From positions 1,311,965-1,375,964 of the forward strand of contig KE159795.1 of assembly GCA_000403475.2 (NCBI GenBank): DNA of 64,000 bases, read 5' to 3'. Origin of the DNA: Lachnospiraceae bacterium MD308 (GTDB lineage: Bacteria; Bacillota; Clostridia; Lachnospirales; Lachnospiraceae). A program made the position numbers and the translations under genes. The notes under the pieces are model-generated. The model searched no databases and was not told the DNA's origin. It saw only the letters and a list, made by a program, of their open reading frames with translations. Of the stretch, positions 25,022 through 35,107 are shown one piece after another; the stretch's first letter is position 1; every line of letters starts with the position of its first letter.

Positions 25022-25141
25022 TTTCTCACCTCGCTTTTTTGCATGCCGCCGTCCACTCTGTGAACTGTGTACCTATATATCCTAAAAATAATGTTTTCGT
25101 TACAAATAATCAATGAATAAATAATACCATATTACAGCAAT

Positions 25142-25191
25142 TATAAAAGAGGATATTCTTCCGCTGCCACAGCAGTGAAAAAATATCCTCT
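25142..25191 (-). terminator. Rho-independent terminator after the YitT-family gene
   Basis: Inverted repeat AGAGGATATT / AATATCCTCT (25148-25157 and 25182-25191) with a T-rich tail on the minus strand, just past the yitT-like stop. Confidence 0.75.
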
Positions 25192-25202
25192 CATCGAAAA
25201 CT

Positions 25203-26090
25203 CTATAACCTCTTCTCGAAATTCCCTTCCACCGAGCATCCTTCGGTAAATATCATAAATGCATTGGGGTCTAAATTTCTTACAATCCTTTTAAGCTGCG
25301 CCACTTCATACTTCGATATCAACACAAACAAAATGTAGGAGGTGCGATTCGTATAAGCCCCTTCCCCGTCCCAGTTCGTCACGCCGCGCCCGGTCTGCTC
25401 CATGATCGCCTTTGATATCCCGACTTTTTTCGTAAAGATCATGACGCTCATGTTGATATTCTGGATATGTACCCGGTCCACAGCAACCGACAGCACCGTC
25501 GCATAGATCAGAGAATAAATTACAATCTGTATATCAAACAGGAACATGCAGACTCCGTATACGAAGATATTCATAATAATCGTAACCTTCCCCACACTAA
25601 AGTTAGGGAATTTCTTTGCACAGCAAAGGCCGATGATATCCTGTCCTCCCGCTGACGACCTGCCTCTTAATACCAATCCGCTCCCAAGCCCACACACGAT
25701 CCCGCCGATGATACATGCCGTCAGATAATCTTCCACATACGGCACCTTCGGAATCGGTATTACCACAAGGAACGCACTCATCATACCTGTCATAATAAGC
25801 GTCTTAACGGCGAACTCTTTCCCCAGCATACGATAACCCAGATATAAAAGCGGAACATTAATGGCAAAATATATAATACCTGTGATATTTGCCTCCGGCG
25901 GTATGGGGAGATGAAGCCCCTGTGTAAGAAACAATCCTGCAAGCTGCGAGACACCCATGAACCCGCCGCTGTAAAAACCCATCGGGACAATCAAAAGATT
26001 AAAACCGAGACAATAAATCAGATTGCCCCCTACCGAATATAAAAGCTGCGCGAGCCCTTCCTTTCTTTTTGTAGTTATCAGTTTACCCAT
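25203..26090 (-). CDS. YitT family membrane protein (DUF161 + DUF2179)
   Basis: 295 residues: five or six TM helices in the first 200 (for example YSVGGNLIYCLGFNLLIVPM and GGIVCGLGSGLVLRGRSSAGG), then a C-terminal DUF2179 cytoplasmic domain ending FMIFTEGCSVEGNF. The segment GFYSGGFMGVSQL and the GRSSAGGQDIIGL motif are typical of the family. Function is not established; members are abundant in Firmicutes and suspected to be transporters or sensors. Monocistronic. Confidence 0.9.
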   Translation of the reverse strand: MGKLITTKRKEGLAQLLYSVGGNLIYCLGFNLLIVPMGFYSGGFMGVSQLAGLFLTQGLHLPIPPEANITGIIYFAINVPLLYLGYRMLGKEFAVKTLIMTGMMSAFLVVIPIPKVPYVEDYLTACIIGGIVCGLGSGLVLRGRSSAGGQDIIGLCCAKKFPNFSVGKVTIIMNIFVYGVCMFLFDIQIVIYSLIYATVLSVAVDRVHIQNINMSVMIFTKKVGISKAIMEQTGRGVTNWDGEGAYTNRTSYILFVLISKYEVAQLKRIVRNLDPNAFMIFTEGCSVEGNFEKRL

Positions 26091-26218
26091 TACTTAATTC
26101 CTTCTTTCTTTTTATCAAAACATTGCTATTCTATCACCGGCTTTCCTGATTTACAACCTGTTTGTTATATCTATTTTATAATCCTGTCATTACATTTTGT
26201 AATACTGTCACTTTCCCA

Positions 26219-26270
26219 CAAAAACAGGACTGTCACACAGCTATATCCCTCGCTGACATGACAGTCCTGT
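26219..26270 (-). terminator. Rho-independent terminator of the amino-acid ABC operon
   Basis: Perfect 12-bp stem ACAGGACTGTCA / TGACAGTCCTGT followed by T5 on the minus strand, 13 bp past the ATPase stop. Confidence 0.88.
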
Positions 26271-26282
26271 ATCATTTTTAAT

Positions 26283-27029
26283 CTATAATATCTTTGAAAG
26301 GAACTCTTTTAACCGCTCGTCTTTCGGATTCCCAAAAAACTCCTCTGGTTCACCCTGTTCCTTTATCTGCCCTTCATCCATAAAGATGACCCGCGTCGCC
26401 ACCTCTTTGGCAAATCCCATCTCATGTGTAACAACCACCATAGTCATCCCATCCCTGGCAAGCTGCTTCATCAGCTCTAACACCTCTCCAACCATCTCCG
26501 GGTCGAGCGCTGACGTCGGCTCATCAAACAGCATAACTTCCGGGTCCATAGCCAGTGAACGCACGATGGCAATACGCTGCTTCTGCCCGCCGGAAAGCTG
26601 TGACGGATAAGCATCCGCCTTCTCCTCAAGCCCTACCAGGCGTAAAAGCTCCATCGCTCTCTTCTCTGCATCATCCTTACTCCTTTTTAAAAGCTTGATC
26701 GGAGCAAGCGTAATATTCTGCAGGATTGTCTTATGCGGGAACAGGTTAAAATGCTGGAATACCATCCCCATCTTCTGCCGATGCTTATTGATATCCACTT
26801 TTTTATCTGTGATATCCTCGCCTTCGAAAATAACCTGTCCCTCAGAAGGCTCCTCCAAAAGATTTAAAGAGCGAAGAAACGTAGATTTCCCGGAACCGGA
26901 CGGCCCGACAATTACCACAACTTCCCCTTTATGTATCTCCTCGGAAATTCCGCTTAAGGCGTGCAGTTCCCCGAAGATCTTATGTAAACCCTGAACCTTG
27001 ATCAAAGTGTCTCCCCGATTAATGGTCAC
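26283..27029 (-). CDS. Polar amino-acid ABC transporter ATP-binding protein (GlnQ-like)
   Basis: 248 residues. Walker [17 protein letters not shown]-loop [10 protein letters not shown], signature [16 protein letters not shown], Walker [17 protein letters not shown] and switch VTHEMGFA match GlnQ/HisP-type importers. The GTG start at 27029 overlaps the permease 3' end by 11 bp and has AGGAGG upstream. Third gene of a binding-protein/permease/ATPase operon. Specificity cannot be set from the ATPase. Confidence 0.93.
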   Translation of the reverse strand: MTINRGDTLIKVQGLHKIFGELHALSGISEEIHKGEVVVIVGPSGSGKSTFLRSLNLLEEPSEGQVIFEGEDITDKKVDINKHRQKMGMVFQHFNLFPHKTILQNITLAPIKLLKRSKDDAEKRAMELLRLVGLEEKADAYPSQLSGGQKQRIAIVRSLAMDPEVMLFDEPTSALDPEMVGEVLELMKQLARDGMTMVVVTHEMGFAKEVATRVIFMDEGQIKEQGEPEEFFGNPKDERLKEFLSKIL

Positions 27030-27714
27030 TGCTCCTCAGCCTCCTCTCCAATATATTTACAAGCTTTGTAAATACAATTACCATCAGCAGATAGATTACT
27101 GCAACTGCAAGCAAAGGCATCAGCGCATCATAGGTACGGCTTCTGATGATATCTCCGCCCTTTGTGAGGTCCTGCAGCGCAATGTAGCCGGATACGGAAG
27201 TTTCCTTTAACAGAACAATAAATTCATTACAGAGCGCAGGGAGCACATTCTTAAACGCCTGCGGCATAATAATATAACGCATCGTCTGGACATAGTTAAA
27301 TCCAAGGCTCCGCCCCGCCTCAAACTGCCCGCTGTCAACAGACATAATTCCAGAACGGAAAATCTCGGCCACGTAAGCGCCGGAATTGAAGCCAAATGCC
27401 ATCACTGCAACCGCAACCTTACTGATATCCCTCGCACTTCCAAATATCACAAAGTAGATGATAAGAAGCTGAACGACTACCGGCGTCCCGCGAATCACAG
27501 TCAAGTACAGTTTGCACAGTGCGTTCAGAAGCCTGAGCTTCCCCGTTTTATCATAAGTAGAGCGCACTACAGCCACGAAAAATCCTAATACGATACCGAT
27601 AATGACTGCAAAGAACGTCACCTGTAAAGTTGTAACAAGTCCGTCCGCGATGTACTTCCACCTGTCATCAGTAATAAAGTTATTTACAAATTTATCCTGT
27701 AATTCCTGAAACAT
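27019..27714 (-). CDS. Polar amino-acid ABC transporter permease (HisM/GlnP type)
   Basis: 231 residues, four or five TM helices, beginning with the family's [21 protein letters not shown]. The EAA loop [25 protein letters not shown] (residues about 140-165, read in pieces: [16 protein letters not shown]) couples to the ATPase. Lies 20 bp after the binding-protein gene. One permease gene is present, so it presumably works as a homodimer. Confidence 0.93.
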   Translation of the reverse strand: MFQELQDKFVNNFITDDRWKYIADGLVTTLQVTFFAVIIGIVLGFFVAVVRSTYDKTGKLRLLNALCKLYLTVIRGTPVVVQLLIIYFVIFGSARDISKVAVAVMAFGFNSGAYVAEIFRSGIMSVDSGQFEAGRSLGFNYVQTMRYIIMPQAFKNVLPALCNEFIVLLKETSVSGYIALQDLTKGGDIIRSRTYDALMPLLAVAVIYLLMVIVFTKLVNILERRLRSSDH

Positions 27715-27733
27715 ACCTTATCCTTATCTGCTG

Positions 27734-28513
27734 TTACTCAGCATCTGATTTAATGTACTTTGCAACAATCTCATCGAGTTTTCCTGATTCCTTCAGGCTC
27801 TTAAGCGCACTATTTACCTTCTCTAACAAATCCTCATTATCCTTCGCAATGGCAATCGCATACTCTTCCTCAGTAAATGCCTCGTCAAGAATCTTAAGCC
27901 CTTTTGCATCTTTTACAAACTCTTTCGCCGGCTCTCCGTCGATTACTACTGCATCAATCTTTTCCTGTGTCAATGCCTGTACAGCCTCAAAGCCTTTGTT
28001 GTACTGCTCAACCTGTGCGTCCTTAATGTCGCTGGCATAGATATCACCTGTCGTCCCAAGCTGAACGCCTACCTTTTTCCCTGTCAGGTCGTCCGGCCCG
28101 GTAATCACACTGCCCTCTTTTACGATAACAACCTGTGTTGCCTTTGCATATGTGTCAGAAAAATTCACATTCTGAAGGCGGTCCTCTGTCACAGTCATAC
28201 CTGCCACGCCAATATCCGCTTTCCCGCTGTCAACTGCCGGAATGATAGAATCAAACGCCATATCTTCAATCTTAAAATCCATCCCAAGCTCTCCGGCAAC
28301 TGCCGCTGCCATCTCAGCATCGATACCTACAATATCATCTCCCTCGTGGTATTCATAAGGCGGGAATTCTGCATTCGTTGCCATAACAAGCGTCTTCTTT
28401 TCCTCTCCGCCTGCTTCTTCCTTATTACCCTCATCTTTGCTGCTGCCGCATGCTGCCATAGAAAATACACATGCAGAGATTAACAACATACTGATAAACT
28501 TCTTCATATTCAT
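27734..28513 (-). CDS. Polar amino-acid ABC transporter substrate-binding lipoprotein
   Basis: 259 residues from the ATG at 28513, preceded by GGAGG. The N-terminal signal peptide ends in the lipobox SMAACGSS, so it is membrane-anchored by a lipid. The mature part is a periplasmic-binding-protein fold (SBP_bac_3) with EFPPYEYHEG and VGIDAEMAAAV near the start. An acidic-Lys linker follows the Cys. First gene of the importer operon. Ligand probably a polar amino acid; which one is unknown. Confidence 0.92.
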   Translation of the reverse strand: MNMKKFISMLLISACVFSMAACGSSKDEGNKEEAGGEEKKTLVMATNAEFPPYEYHEGDDIVGIDAEMAAAVAGELGMDFKIEDMAFDSIIPAVDSGKADIGVAGMTVTEDRLQNVNFSDTYAKATQVVIVKEGSVITGPDDLTGKKVGVQLGTTGDIYASDIKDAQVEQYNKGFEAVQALTQEKIDAVVIDGEPAKEFVKDAKGLKILDEAFTEEEYAIAIAKDNEDLLEKVNSALKSLKESGKLDEIVAKYIKSDAE

Positions 28514-28570
28514 AAATATCTCCTCCATTTTGCATAAAAATACATTACAGCAAATATTCTATCATATTCC

Positions 28571-28618
28571 AGACAAAAAGCAAGTGGGTTTTTCTACATA
28601 TTTTCATAAAAAACCCAC
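28571..28618 (-). terminator. Terminator after uppP
   Basis: Stem GTGGGTTTTT / AAAAAACCCAC (28584-28593 and 28608-28618) with a T-rich downstream tail on the minus strand. Confidence 0.75.
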
Positions 28619-28634
28619 CTGCTCATATGCATAT

Positions 28635-29462
28635 TTACACAAATACCATCTGAATCAACGTTATGAGTACAATCAATCCTCCCAATATGATACGATAATA
28701 TCCAAATACCTTAAAATCGTGTTTTTTGATGTAGCTCATGAGGAATTTGATTGCAAAAACAGATACCACAAAGGATACCAGGCATCCAAACAATAAAAGA
28801 CCTAACTCCTGTCCGGTAAATTTGAAGCCAAATTTCAAAAGTTTCAGCAGACTGGCGCCAAACATTGCCGGAATAGCAAGGAAAAATGTAAACTCCGCTG
28901 CAACTTCCCGCGAAATACCGATCATCAATGCTCCTACAATAGTCGCTCCAGAACGTGAGGTTCCCGGAATCAGCGCAAGCATCTGGAAAACGCCGATCCA
29001 GACAAGCATCCCCACTGTCAAGTCAGAAATCCTTCTGACAGAAGGTTTCTTTCCTTGATTGCGCGTCTCAATGATGATAAACAACACGCCATACACTATA
29101 AGCATAATTGCTACCGGAAGCGGTTTATAGAATATCTTATCAAGAATATCGTTAAACGGTATCCCTATAAGAGCGGCCGGGACAGACGCGATAACTACTT
29201 TAATCCACATCTGCCATGTAAGCATCTTCTGCTTATTTGTCTTAGTAGGTGAAAATGGATTAAGCTTATGGAAATACAGTACGACTACTGCCATAATTGC
29301 ACCGAGCTGTATAACTACATTAAACATCTCCATAAATGCATCGCTTAACCCTGGCTTAAGTAAATCTCCCACCAAAATCAAATGTCCTGTACTACTTACC
29401 GGAAGCCATTCTGTAATTCCTTCTACAAGTCCAAGAATAAACACTTTTAATACGTCCAGCAT
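28635..29462 (-). CDS. uppP: Undecaprenyl-diphosphatase UppP (BacA)
   Basis: 275 residues, multi-spanning membrane protein. Both signature regions are present: EGITEWLPVSSTGHLIL near 15-31 with the catalytic Glu and Ser/His, and LIPGTSRSGATI near 170-181 with the catalytic Arg. It recycles undecaprenyl pyrophosphate for peptidoglycan synthesis, and over-expression gives bacitracin resistance in other species. Monocistronic between the amino-acid importer and a HAD phosphatase. Confidence 0.95.
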   Translation of the reverse strand: MLDVLKVFILGLVEGITEWLPVSSTGHLILVGDLLKPGLSDAFMEMFNVVIQLGAIMAVVVLYFHKLNPFSPTKTNKQKMLTWQMWIKVVIASVPAALIGIPFNDILDKIFYKPLPVAIMLIVYGVLFIIIETRNQGKKPSVRRISDLTVGMLVWIGVFQMLALIPGTSRSGATIVGALMIGISREVAAEFTFFLAIPAMFGASLLKLLKFGFKFTGQELGLLLFGCLVSFVVSVFAIKFLMSYIKKHDFKVFGYYRIILGGLIVLITLIQMVFV

Positions 29463-29488
29463 ATCATTCTCCCTTCACATTTACATTA

Positions 29489-30319
29489 TTAATACATACT
29501 TAGTACATATTCTTCTATTATTCTTGCCACGCCATCCTCATTATTAGACAGCGCCGTCAGATCGGCAGCATCCAGGACAGGCTGTATTGCGTTTGCCATA
29601 GCGACACCGATTCCGACTTCCTCAATCATCTTAAGGTCATTAGAGCCGTCTCCGAACGCCATAACCTCCTCCCTGTCCATTCCAAGTCTTTCTGCCAGCC
29701 AGCACAGCGCTCTGCCTTTGTGAACACCGCCTGCATTCACCTCGATATTCATATCAAGCGCCCCTGTAACTTCTAAGTCTCCGATTGCCTCTACTCTTTT
29801 CCATGCTTCTTCCTGCTCCGATCTCTTTTTGAAAAGAGCCTGTATCTTATCAAGGCTTCGGTTCTCCGCCTCAAATTTTTCCCGAAGGTCATCAACCGAC
29901 ACTCTTGTCGATACGATATACTGTGCCATAGCAGGTGATGACACGTATTCATCGATACGCTCCAGGAAAGCCTTTGGCATATATCCCTGCCCATCATAAT
30001 ATATATCTCGTAGTGTATCATAATCTTCGAAAATATCCAAGATTTTTCGTGCCTTTTCGACGGATAACAGATTTTCGCAAATCGTCTTCCCATCTTCCAC
30101 AACTCTTGCGCCATTAGATGTAATCATATATCTTATCCCAGGAAACCCCGAAATCTCCTTTGGCACACCGTTTAAGGGGCGACCTGTAACCGGAAGTACA
30201 ACTACACCTTTACTGACCGCCTTTCTCAAAATCTCTTTTGTGTATTCTGACAGCCTCTTATCTGTTGTCAGCAATGTGCCGTCTAAATCAAACCCCACCA
30301 TTCGGATTCTACGCTTCAT
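29489..30319 (-). CDS. HAD-superfamily (Cof-type) phosphatase
   Basis: 276 residues. HAD motif I GFDLDGTLLTTDKR with the nucleophile Asp near residue 9, motif II VLPVTGRP near 43, and motif IV MAFGDGSNDLKMIEEVG near 215. The large C2-type cap between them marks the Cof/YidA group, which dephosphorylate sugar phosphates, FMN and similar metabolites. The start overlaps the previous gene by 11 bp, so the two are cotranscribed. Confidence 0.92.
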   Translation of the reverse strand: MKRRIRMVGFDLDGTLLTTDKRLSEYTKEILRKAVSKGVVVLPVTGRPLNGVPKEISGFPGIRYMITSNGARVVEDGKTICENLLSVEKARKILDIFEDYDTLRDIYYDGQGYMPKAFLERIDEYVSSPAMAQYIVSTRVSVDDLREKFEAENRSLDKIQALFKKRSEQEEAWKRVEAIGDLEVTGALDMNIEVNAGGVHKGRALCWLAERLGMDREEVMAFGDGSNDLKMIEEVGIGVAMANAIQPVLDAADLTALSNNEDGVARIIEEYVLSMY

Positions 30320-30887
30320 ATACGCTCAGTTCCTCTCTTTCCTGTGAAAACAGAAATATTGTATTTGTAATACGGTCTGCCCCCGTATCATATGCCTGTC
30401 TGCCATGCGCAAGCATCCCCGCCACCACCTTTTCCTGCTTTGCGGGGGCAAACAATACAGTATCCTTACACGGCGCCATAATTATAAGATCATCCTTCAA
30501 TTTATTCACACACACCTGCCAGATATGCTTAAAACATAACGCACTTGCCTCATGAATCCCATCGGCAACAATACTGTAAGCCCCGTCCCATGTATTTCCA
30601 ATTACAAATTCAATATCCCTCACAAGATTTTCACATGCAGTCTGGTACATCGCTTCTATATCTACGTCCGGCGGAAGCATATTATCCATTACTATTTCAT
30701 AATTATCCCCATCTCTTTTAATGGCAAATACGATCTTCAAATCTCCCACAAATGCGATTGCCGCCGTTTGCTCTGACATTCTCCTTCCATTCAAGGCATG
30801 ACTGTCTGTCATCTCATTCTTGACCCACGGATAAATCCTGTCTTTAATATTATTATAGCAATAATGCTCTTCCTCATATTTCTTCAT
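30309..30887 (-). CDS. Protein of unknown function (possibly DUF5688/YtpQ-like)
   Basis: 192 residues from the ATG at 30887 (GAAAGGA site). No catalytic motif that I recognise. Segments such as IAFVGDLKIVFAIKRD and ADGIHEASALCFKHIW suggest a soluble alpha/beta protein. Its general layout recalls DUF5688 proteins of Lachnospiraceae, but I am not sure. It overlaps the HAD phosphatase start by 11 bp. It is divergent from the SleB-domain gene. Confidence 0.65.
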   Translation of the reverse strand: MKKYEEEHYCYNNIKDRIYPWVKNEMTDSHALNGRRMSEQTAAIAFVGDLKIVFAIKRDGDNYEIVMDNMLPPDVDIEAMYQTACENLVRDIEFVIGNTWDGAYSIVADGIHEASALCFKHIWQVCVNKLKDDLIIMAPCKDTVLFAPAKQEKVVAGMLAHGRQAYDTGADRITNTIFLFSQEREELSVYEA

Positions 30888-30945
30888 ATTGTATATTCCT
30901 TTCAACTGTAGATTATTATCTATTTCTTAAATATTTTATCAAAAT

Positions 30946-30974
30946 TTGCTTTATAGTGCAACGTGATGTATAAT
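30946..30974 (+). promoter_or_regulatory. Promoter of the SleB-domain protein gene
   Basis: TTGCTT (30946-30951) and TATAAT (30969-30974) with 17-bp spacing; the coding start is 37 bp further, behind AGAAAGGA. Confidence 0.7.
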
Positions 30975-31011
30975 AAAGGGCAGCTATTACAAAAACAGAA
31001 AGGAAATTTTT

Positions 31012-32001
31012 ATGCTGACAAAGAGATATCATCGTATACTCAAAGAAACGATCGGGCTTTTATGTGCTTTCGCACTTCTCTTTTCCGATAGTACAGTATG
31101 CGCCGCACCTGCATCCTCAGAACTGGAAAACAAAGCTTCTGAACTGCAAGATGACATTGATACCATGAATGACAAGCTTGACACATTAAGTACAAAACTC
31201 GAAAATACGTCCGCCAAGCTCAAAAAAAAAGCGGATGAAATCGAGACAGCGAAGCTTGACCTGGCAGCCGCAAAATTGAATGAAACCAACCATTATGAAG
31301 CCATGAAAGAACGTATTAAGTTCATGTATGAAGGCGGCAATCTTTCATTGCTCCAAATCCTTTTGAGCTCTGAAAGTATGGCGGATTTCCTGAACAATGC
31401 GGAATACGTTACATTAATCAGTGATTACGACCGTAATATGCTGGCAGAATTACAGACTGCCCGTGAAAATGTGGAAAAGAAACAGGACAAGCTCAAAAAA
31501 GAACAGAACGAATTATCCAAACTTGAAAAGAACTTAAATAAACAGCAGGACGAACTTACCTCTCGTCTCACTGAAACTTCCGGACAGCTCGAAGATTATA
31601 CCTCCCAGCTTGAAGAAGCAAAGGCTGCCGAGGCTGCTGTCGAAGCCGCAAAAAACGCCGACGCAGATACGATTGCACTGCTGGCCGGAATTCTTGAATG
31701 TGAGGCAGGTATAAGCTATGAAGGCATGATTGCTGTCGGCACCGTTATTATGAATCGTGTCGGAAGCGCAAAGTTTCCAAATACGATTGAAGAAGTAATC
31801 TACCAATCCGGTCAATTTTCTCCGGTCAGGTCAGGAAAACTCGACGAAGTGCTGCAGAGAGGCCCTATGGATTCCGCTTATAAAGCCGCCAAAGCCGTAC
31901 TTGGCGGAGAGCGCAATAGTAAAGTCAGAAAATGCCTTTTTTTCTGGGCATCTTACACCGGACATAAAGGAATCATCGTCGGCGACAATGTATTCTGGTA
32001 A
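31012..32001 (+). CDS. Secreted coiled-coil protein with SleB-type cell-wall hydrolase domain
   Basis: 329 residues. A signal peptide (TIGLLCAFALLFS, cleavage near VCAAP) is followed by two long coiled-coil segments (residues about 34-95 and 140-210), as in PcsB/CwlO-type wall hydrolases that FtsEX controls. The C-terminal 120 residues (LLAGILECEAGISYEGMIAV onwards) are a Hydrolase_2 domain like SleB/CwlJ, with the catalytic Glu in the ECEAG motif. It probably acts on septal or vegetative peptidoglycan rather than spore cortex, given the PcsB-like N-terminus; that is inference. Confidence 0.87.
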   Translation: MLTKRYHRILKETIGLLCAFALLFSDSTVCAAPASSELENKASELQDDIDTMNDKLDTLSTKLENTSAKLKKKADEIETAKLDLAAAKLNETNHYEAMKERIKFMYEGGNLSLLQILLSSESMADFLNNAEYVTLISDYDRNMLAELQTARENVEKKQDKLKKEQNELSKLEKNLNKQQDELTSRLTETSGQLEDYTSQLEEAKAAEAAVEAAKNADADTIALLAGILECEAGISYEGMIAVGTVIMNRVGSAKFPNTIEEVIYQSGQFSPVRSGKLDEVLQRGPMDSAYKAAKAVLGGERNSKVRKCLFFWASYTGHKGIIVGDNVFW

Positions 32002-32010
32002 ATGTATTAA

Positions 32011-32053
32011 GGGAAACCGTGGTTTTTTCAACTCGCAGTTTCCCTCTTTTATT
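32011..32053 (+). terminator. Terminator of the SleB-domain protein gene
   Basis: GGGAAAC / GTTTCCC (32011-32017 and 32038-32044) followed by TCTTTTATT, between two convergent genes. Confidence 0.7.
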
Positions 32054-32062
32054 GCTTTCTTC

Positions 32063-32812
32063 CTAAATCGCCACATCAATCCAGCCCATCAGGAAATCCT
32101 TCTTCAACTCATTTTCTTTCTCAAGCTGTGCCGCTGCCACGATTGGAAGCCACTGCCTCACATACTGTTTTGCAGTATCGCTCTTTTTGCAGAACAAATC
32201 CAGATACAGATCCGCCATATCCTGATTCTCAAGGGCAAACAAAAGGTATGTCATAGCTGCATCTGCACTGGCGTTCCCCTGGGTTGCATGTGCCCAGTCT
32301 ATAACTGTCATTGTACCGTTTTTCTCCACAATAACATTACTGGGGTTAAAATCTCCGTGGCACAGTTTCGAGTGTTTCGGCATTTTCTCAAGGCGCGTAA
32401 GCAGCTCGTATCTCTGTGTCGCATCCAGGGCAGTCAGACTGTTGATCTCCCTTACAAGCTTGTCCTTTAACTTATTCAGCATCGGCGCTTTTTTTCTTTG
32501 CATCTTTAGTTGGAGCCCCACAAAATCAGACATATATTTTTCCAGATTATCCGGTTCGGCCCTCATAATCTCTTCTAGTGTTCTCCCTGATTTGTACTCA
32601 ATGATAATCGCCCATTTTCCATCAATCTGCCGTACCTCTTTCAGTTTGGGAATCTCCAACTCTGTCTCTTCGACTCTGACTGTGTTCAGTGCTTCATTAA
32701 AAATTGCCGATTTCGGATGTATAGGCTCAAAAATCTTGATGATTCCCTCATCCGTCTTATACACTTCTTTATAAGAACGTTTCACAATCAGATTGTTTTT
32801 TTCAAGTTTCAC
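32063..32812 (-). CDS. APH-fold phosphotransferase (aminoglycoside/choline kinase-like)
   Basis: 249 residues, GTG start with AAGGAG 5 bp upstream. A protein-kinase-like fold: catalytic loop LCHGDFNPSNVIV (His-x-Asp-x5-Asn) near 155-167 and metal-binding Asp in TVIDWAHA near 176. The N-lobe has VYKTDEGIIKIF with a candidate Lys. Chromosomal members phosphorylate small molecules such as choline or sugars. It is convergent with the SleB gene and divergent from the chemoreceptor, with no context pointing to drug resistance. Confidence 0.82.
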   Translation of the reverse strand: MKLEKNNLIVKRSYKEVYKTDEGIIKIFEPIHPKSAIFNEALNTVRVEETELEIPKLKEVRQIDGKWAIIIEYKSGRTLEEIMRAEPDNLEKYMSDFVGLQLKMQRKKAPMLNKLKDKLVREINSLTALDATQRYELLTRLEKMPKHSKLCHGDFNPSNVIVEKNGTMTVIDWAHATQGNASADAAMTYLLFALENQDMADLYLDLFCKKSDTAKQYVRQWLPIVAAAQLEKENELKKDFLMGWIDVAI

Positions 32813-32904
32813 TTCTACTCCTTCTTTCTAATTCAATGTCATACCAGATAATTTCTTTACTTTAGTATAATACATTTCGAATTTCTTTTGCAACTAATGT
32901 TTTA

Positions 32905-32933
32905 TTGTATTTCTCCCTGACATCACGTATAAT
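32905..32933 (+). promoter_or_regulatory. Promoter of the chemoreceptor gene
   Basis: TTGTAT (32905-32910) and TATAAT (32928-32933), 17-bp spacing, with a leader of about 64 nt before the ATG. Confidence 0.65.
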
Positions 32934-33003
32934 GGAAATAACATACATATTTGTCATACTCTGCTCATGAAAATGAGGCAAGATTAATAAAGGAGATAGG
33001 AAC

Positions 33004-35010
33004 ATGAGGGAAACAAAACGAACAAGCGGCAGGAATGCCGGAAGAGGAAAGCGCGGAATCACACGCAAATTAACAAGTGCGATTGTAGTAACTATTGCAG
33101 TCATGGTGGCGCTCCTCTTGCTTATTGTGTACAACAGAGTTTCTAGTGCACTGTTGGAAAAAAGTGAAAAACTGCTCACCGAAACTACTGACAAGGCCAT
33201 TCAGGAAACAAGCGCATGGATCAACAAGACCATAACGATGCTTGAGATGCAGAAAGACACGATTGAATACGAGAATATGGACATTCCGGAGATGAAAGAC
33301 TATATTAAGCACACCGTCGACCAAAATGCTGCTTACCCGGCGGGGCTTTATGTGGCACTGACAGATGGTTCTCTGTATCATGCGTCATTCGTTCCCGGAC
33401 CTGATTTCAATGCTCTGGAAAAATCCTGGTACAAAAATGGTATTGAATCGGAAAATTTCATTCTGGGCGATGTATATTTTGATGAGGACAGCCAGTCTTA
33501 TGTCGTAGGCGCCTCCGGTGCATTAAAAGACTCCAAAGGAAAAGTACGCGGAGTTGCGGCAGCCGACGTATACCTTAACTCAATATCAGACATCGTACAG
33601 CATATAAAGCTGGAAAAAACAGGCGGAATATTCCTGGTAGACACCCGGACTGACACCATTATCGGTCATCAGGACAAAGAAATCACAGGGAAGGCTCTAA
33701 GCGAATTCCATGGAGATATGTACGCATATGCTGCGGAACAGATTCACAGCAAAGCATACGGACTGTCTCTCTATAACGACGATATGTACATACAGGCGGC
33801 CGAAGTGCCGAACAGTGATTGGACAGCCGTAGCCTATGTTTCGAAAGCGGAAGTACTAAGCGACTTAAAGACACTGACCGGCATTATGGTTGGCGTATCA
33901 GTGATTGCCGTCATTATCGCAATCTTTCTGATTATCATTCTTGTGAGAAGAATCATCGGAAAGCCTGTAGCTGAACTGAACGGCGTTGCCGCTAAGATTG
34001 CAGAAGGTGAATTAAATCAAACGATTCGTCACTGCTCTAACGATGAACTTGGTGAGCTGGCGGACAATTTTGGACGCACAGTCGTCCGGCTTCGGGACTA
34101 TGTAGTTTATATCGACGAGATATCAGAAAAGCTGCAAGACATCGCGCAAGGTAACTTAGCGTTCACACTCTCCCATGATTATGTAGGCGAATTTGCAAAA
34201 ATCAGAGAGTCGCTTGAAAAGATTTCTCTGTCTTTGAACGGAACTTTAGGGCAGATTAACAAGGCTGCCGGAGAAGTTGCGGAAGGCTCCGGATATGTTT
34301 CTGACGGAGCACAGACATTATCACAGGGTTCCTCACAGCAGACCGACGCTGTAGAGCTTTTAGCCACCCATATCAGTGAGGTTTCTGATGGAATACAAAA
34401 AACTGCCTCCGGCGCTAAGAAAGCTAATGACATCGCACAGCAGGCAGGCAGCAAGCTTTTAGAAAGCAACGAAAAGATGCAGCATATGAATACCGCGATT
34501 CAAAAAATCAGCGGCAAATCCTCAGAGATCCATAACATCATCAAGACAATCGAGGACATCGCTTTCCAGACCAACATCCTTGCTCTGAATGCCGCAGTGG
34601 AAGCTGCCCGGGCAGGCTCGGCCGGAAAAGGATTTGCCGTGGTCGCAGATGAAGTCCGCAACCTTGCCGGGAAGTCCTCCGAAGCAGCAAAAAATACAAC
34701 TATACTGATTGACCAGACAGTTGAAGCCGTAGAAGAAGGAATCAATATCGCAAACGATACCGCCGCTTCTCTGATGGAAGTTGTCGCACTGGCGGAACAG
34801 GTAACCAAGCTGATTGACGGCATAGCACAGTATTCTGCAAAACAGGCAACAGCTACAGAAGCCGTCATCAATGGAATAGACCAGATTTCAAATGTAGTAC
34901 AGTCTAATATGGCGACAGCCGAAAAAAGCGCTGCTGCCAGCGAAGAGCTGTCCGGCCAGGCAAATATGCTGAAAGACCTGGTAGCCAAATTCCATTTAAG
35001 AGACCGCTAA
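33004..35010 (+). CDS. Methyl-accepting chemotaxis protein with dCACHE-type sensor
   Basis: 668 residues, AAGGAGAT site. TM1 near 22-44, an extracellular dCACHE-like sensor of about 245 residues (contains [14 protein letters not shown]), TM2 near 292-316, HAMP to about 370, then a cytoplasmic signalling region. The hairpin tip [20 protein letters not shown] and [19 protein letters not shown] are intact. dCACHE domains often bind amino acids. No chemotaxis or flagellar genes are nearby. An Arg/Gly-rich tail before TM1 ([13 protein letters not shown]) is unusual but cytoplasmic. Confidence 0.93.
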   Translation: MRETKRTSGRNAGRGKRGITRKLTSAIVVTIAVMVALLLLIVYNRVSSALLEKSEKLLTETTDKAIQETSAWINKTITMLEMQKDTIEYENMDIPEMKDYIKHTVDQNAAYPAGLYVALTDGSLYHASFVPGPDFNALEKSWYKNGIESENFILGDVYFDEDSQSYVVGASGALKDSKGKVRGVAAADVYLNSISDIVQHIKLEKTGGIFLVDTRTDTIIGHQDKEITGKALSEFHGDMYAYAAEQIHSKAYGLSLYNDDMYIQAAEVPNSDWTAVAYVSKAEVLSDLKTLTGIMVGVSVIAVIIAIFLIIILVRRIIGKPVAELNGVAAKIAEGELNQTIRHCSNDELGELADNFGRTVVRLRDYVVYIDEISEKLQDIAQGNLAFTLSHDYVGEFAKIRESLEKISLSLNGTLGQINKAAGEVAEGSGYVSDGAQTLSQGSSQQTDAVELLATHISEVSDGIQKTASGAKKANDIAQQAGSKLLESNEKMQHMNTAIQKISGKSSEIHNIIKTIEDIAFQTNILALNAAVEAARAGSAGKGFAVVADEVRNLAGKSSEAAKNTTILIDQTVEAVEEGINIANDTAASLMEVVALAEQVTKLIDGIAQYSAKQATATEAVINGIDQISNVVQSNMATAEKSAAASEELSGQANMLKDLVAKFHLRDR

Positions 35011-35050
35011 AAAGCTTTTTTAAACCAGACGTGCGCCGCCAGGTGCACGC

Positions 35051-35105
35051 AAAAAGCCCTTTCGATTTAGAGTATACTTCCTAAATCAAAAGGGCTTATC
35101 TTTTC
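35051..35105. terminator. Bidirectional terminator between the chemoreceptor and bgaL genes
   Basis: Long imperfect stem (AAGCCCTTTCGATTTAG at 35054-35070 with its complement at 35081-35097), with T-rich tails on both strands, between convergent genes. Confidence 0.85.
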
Positions 35106-35107
35106 GT

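Noticed and set aside
32063-32812. APH-fold protein as an aminoglycoside-resistance gene
   Set aside because: Only the general kinase fold is visible; no mobile context and low resemblance to known resistance enzymes.
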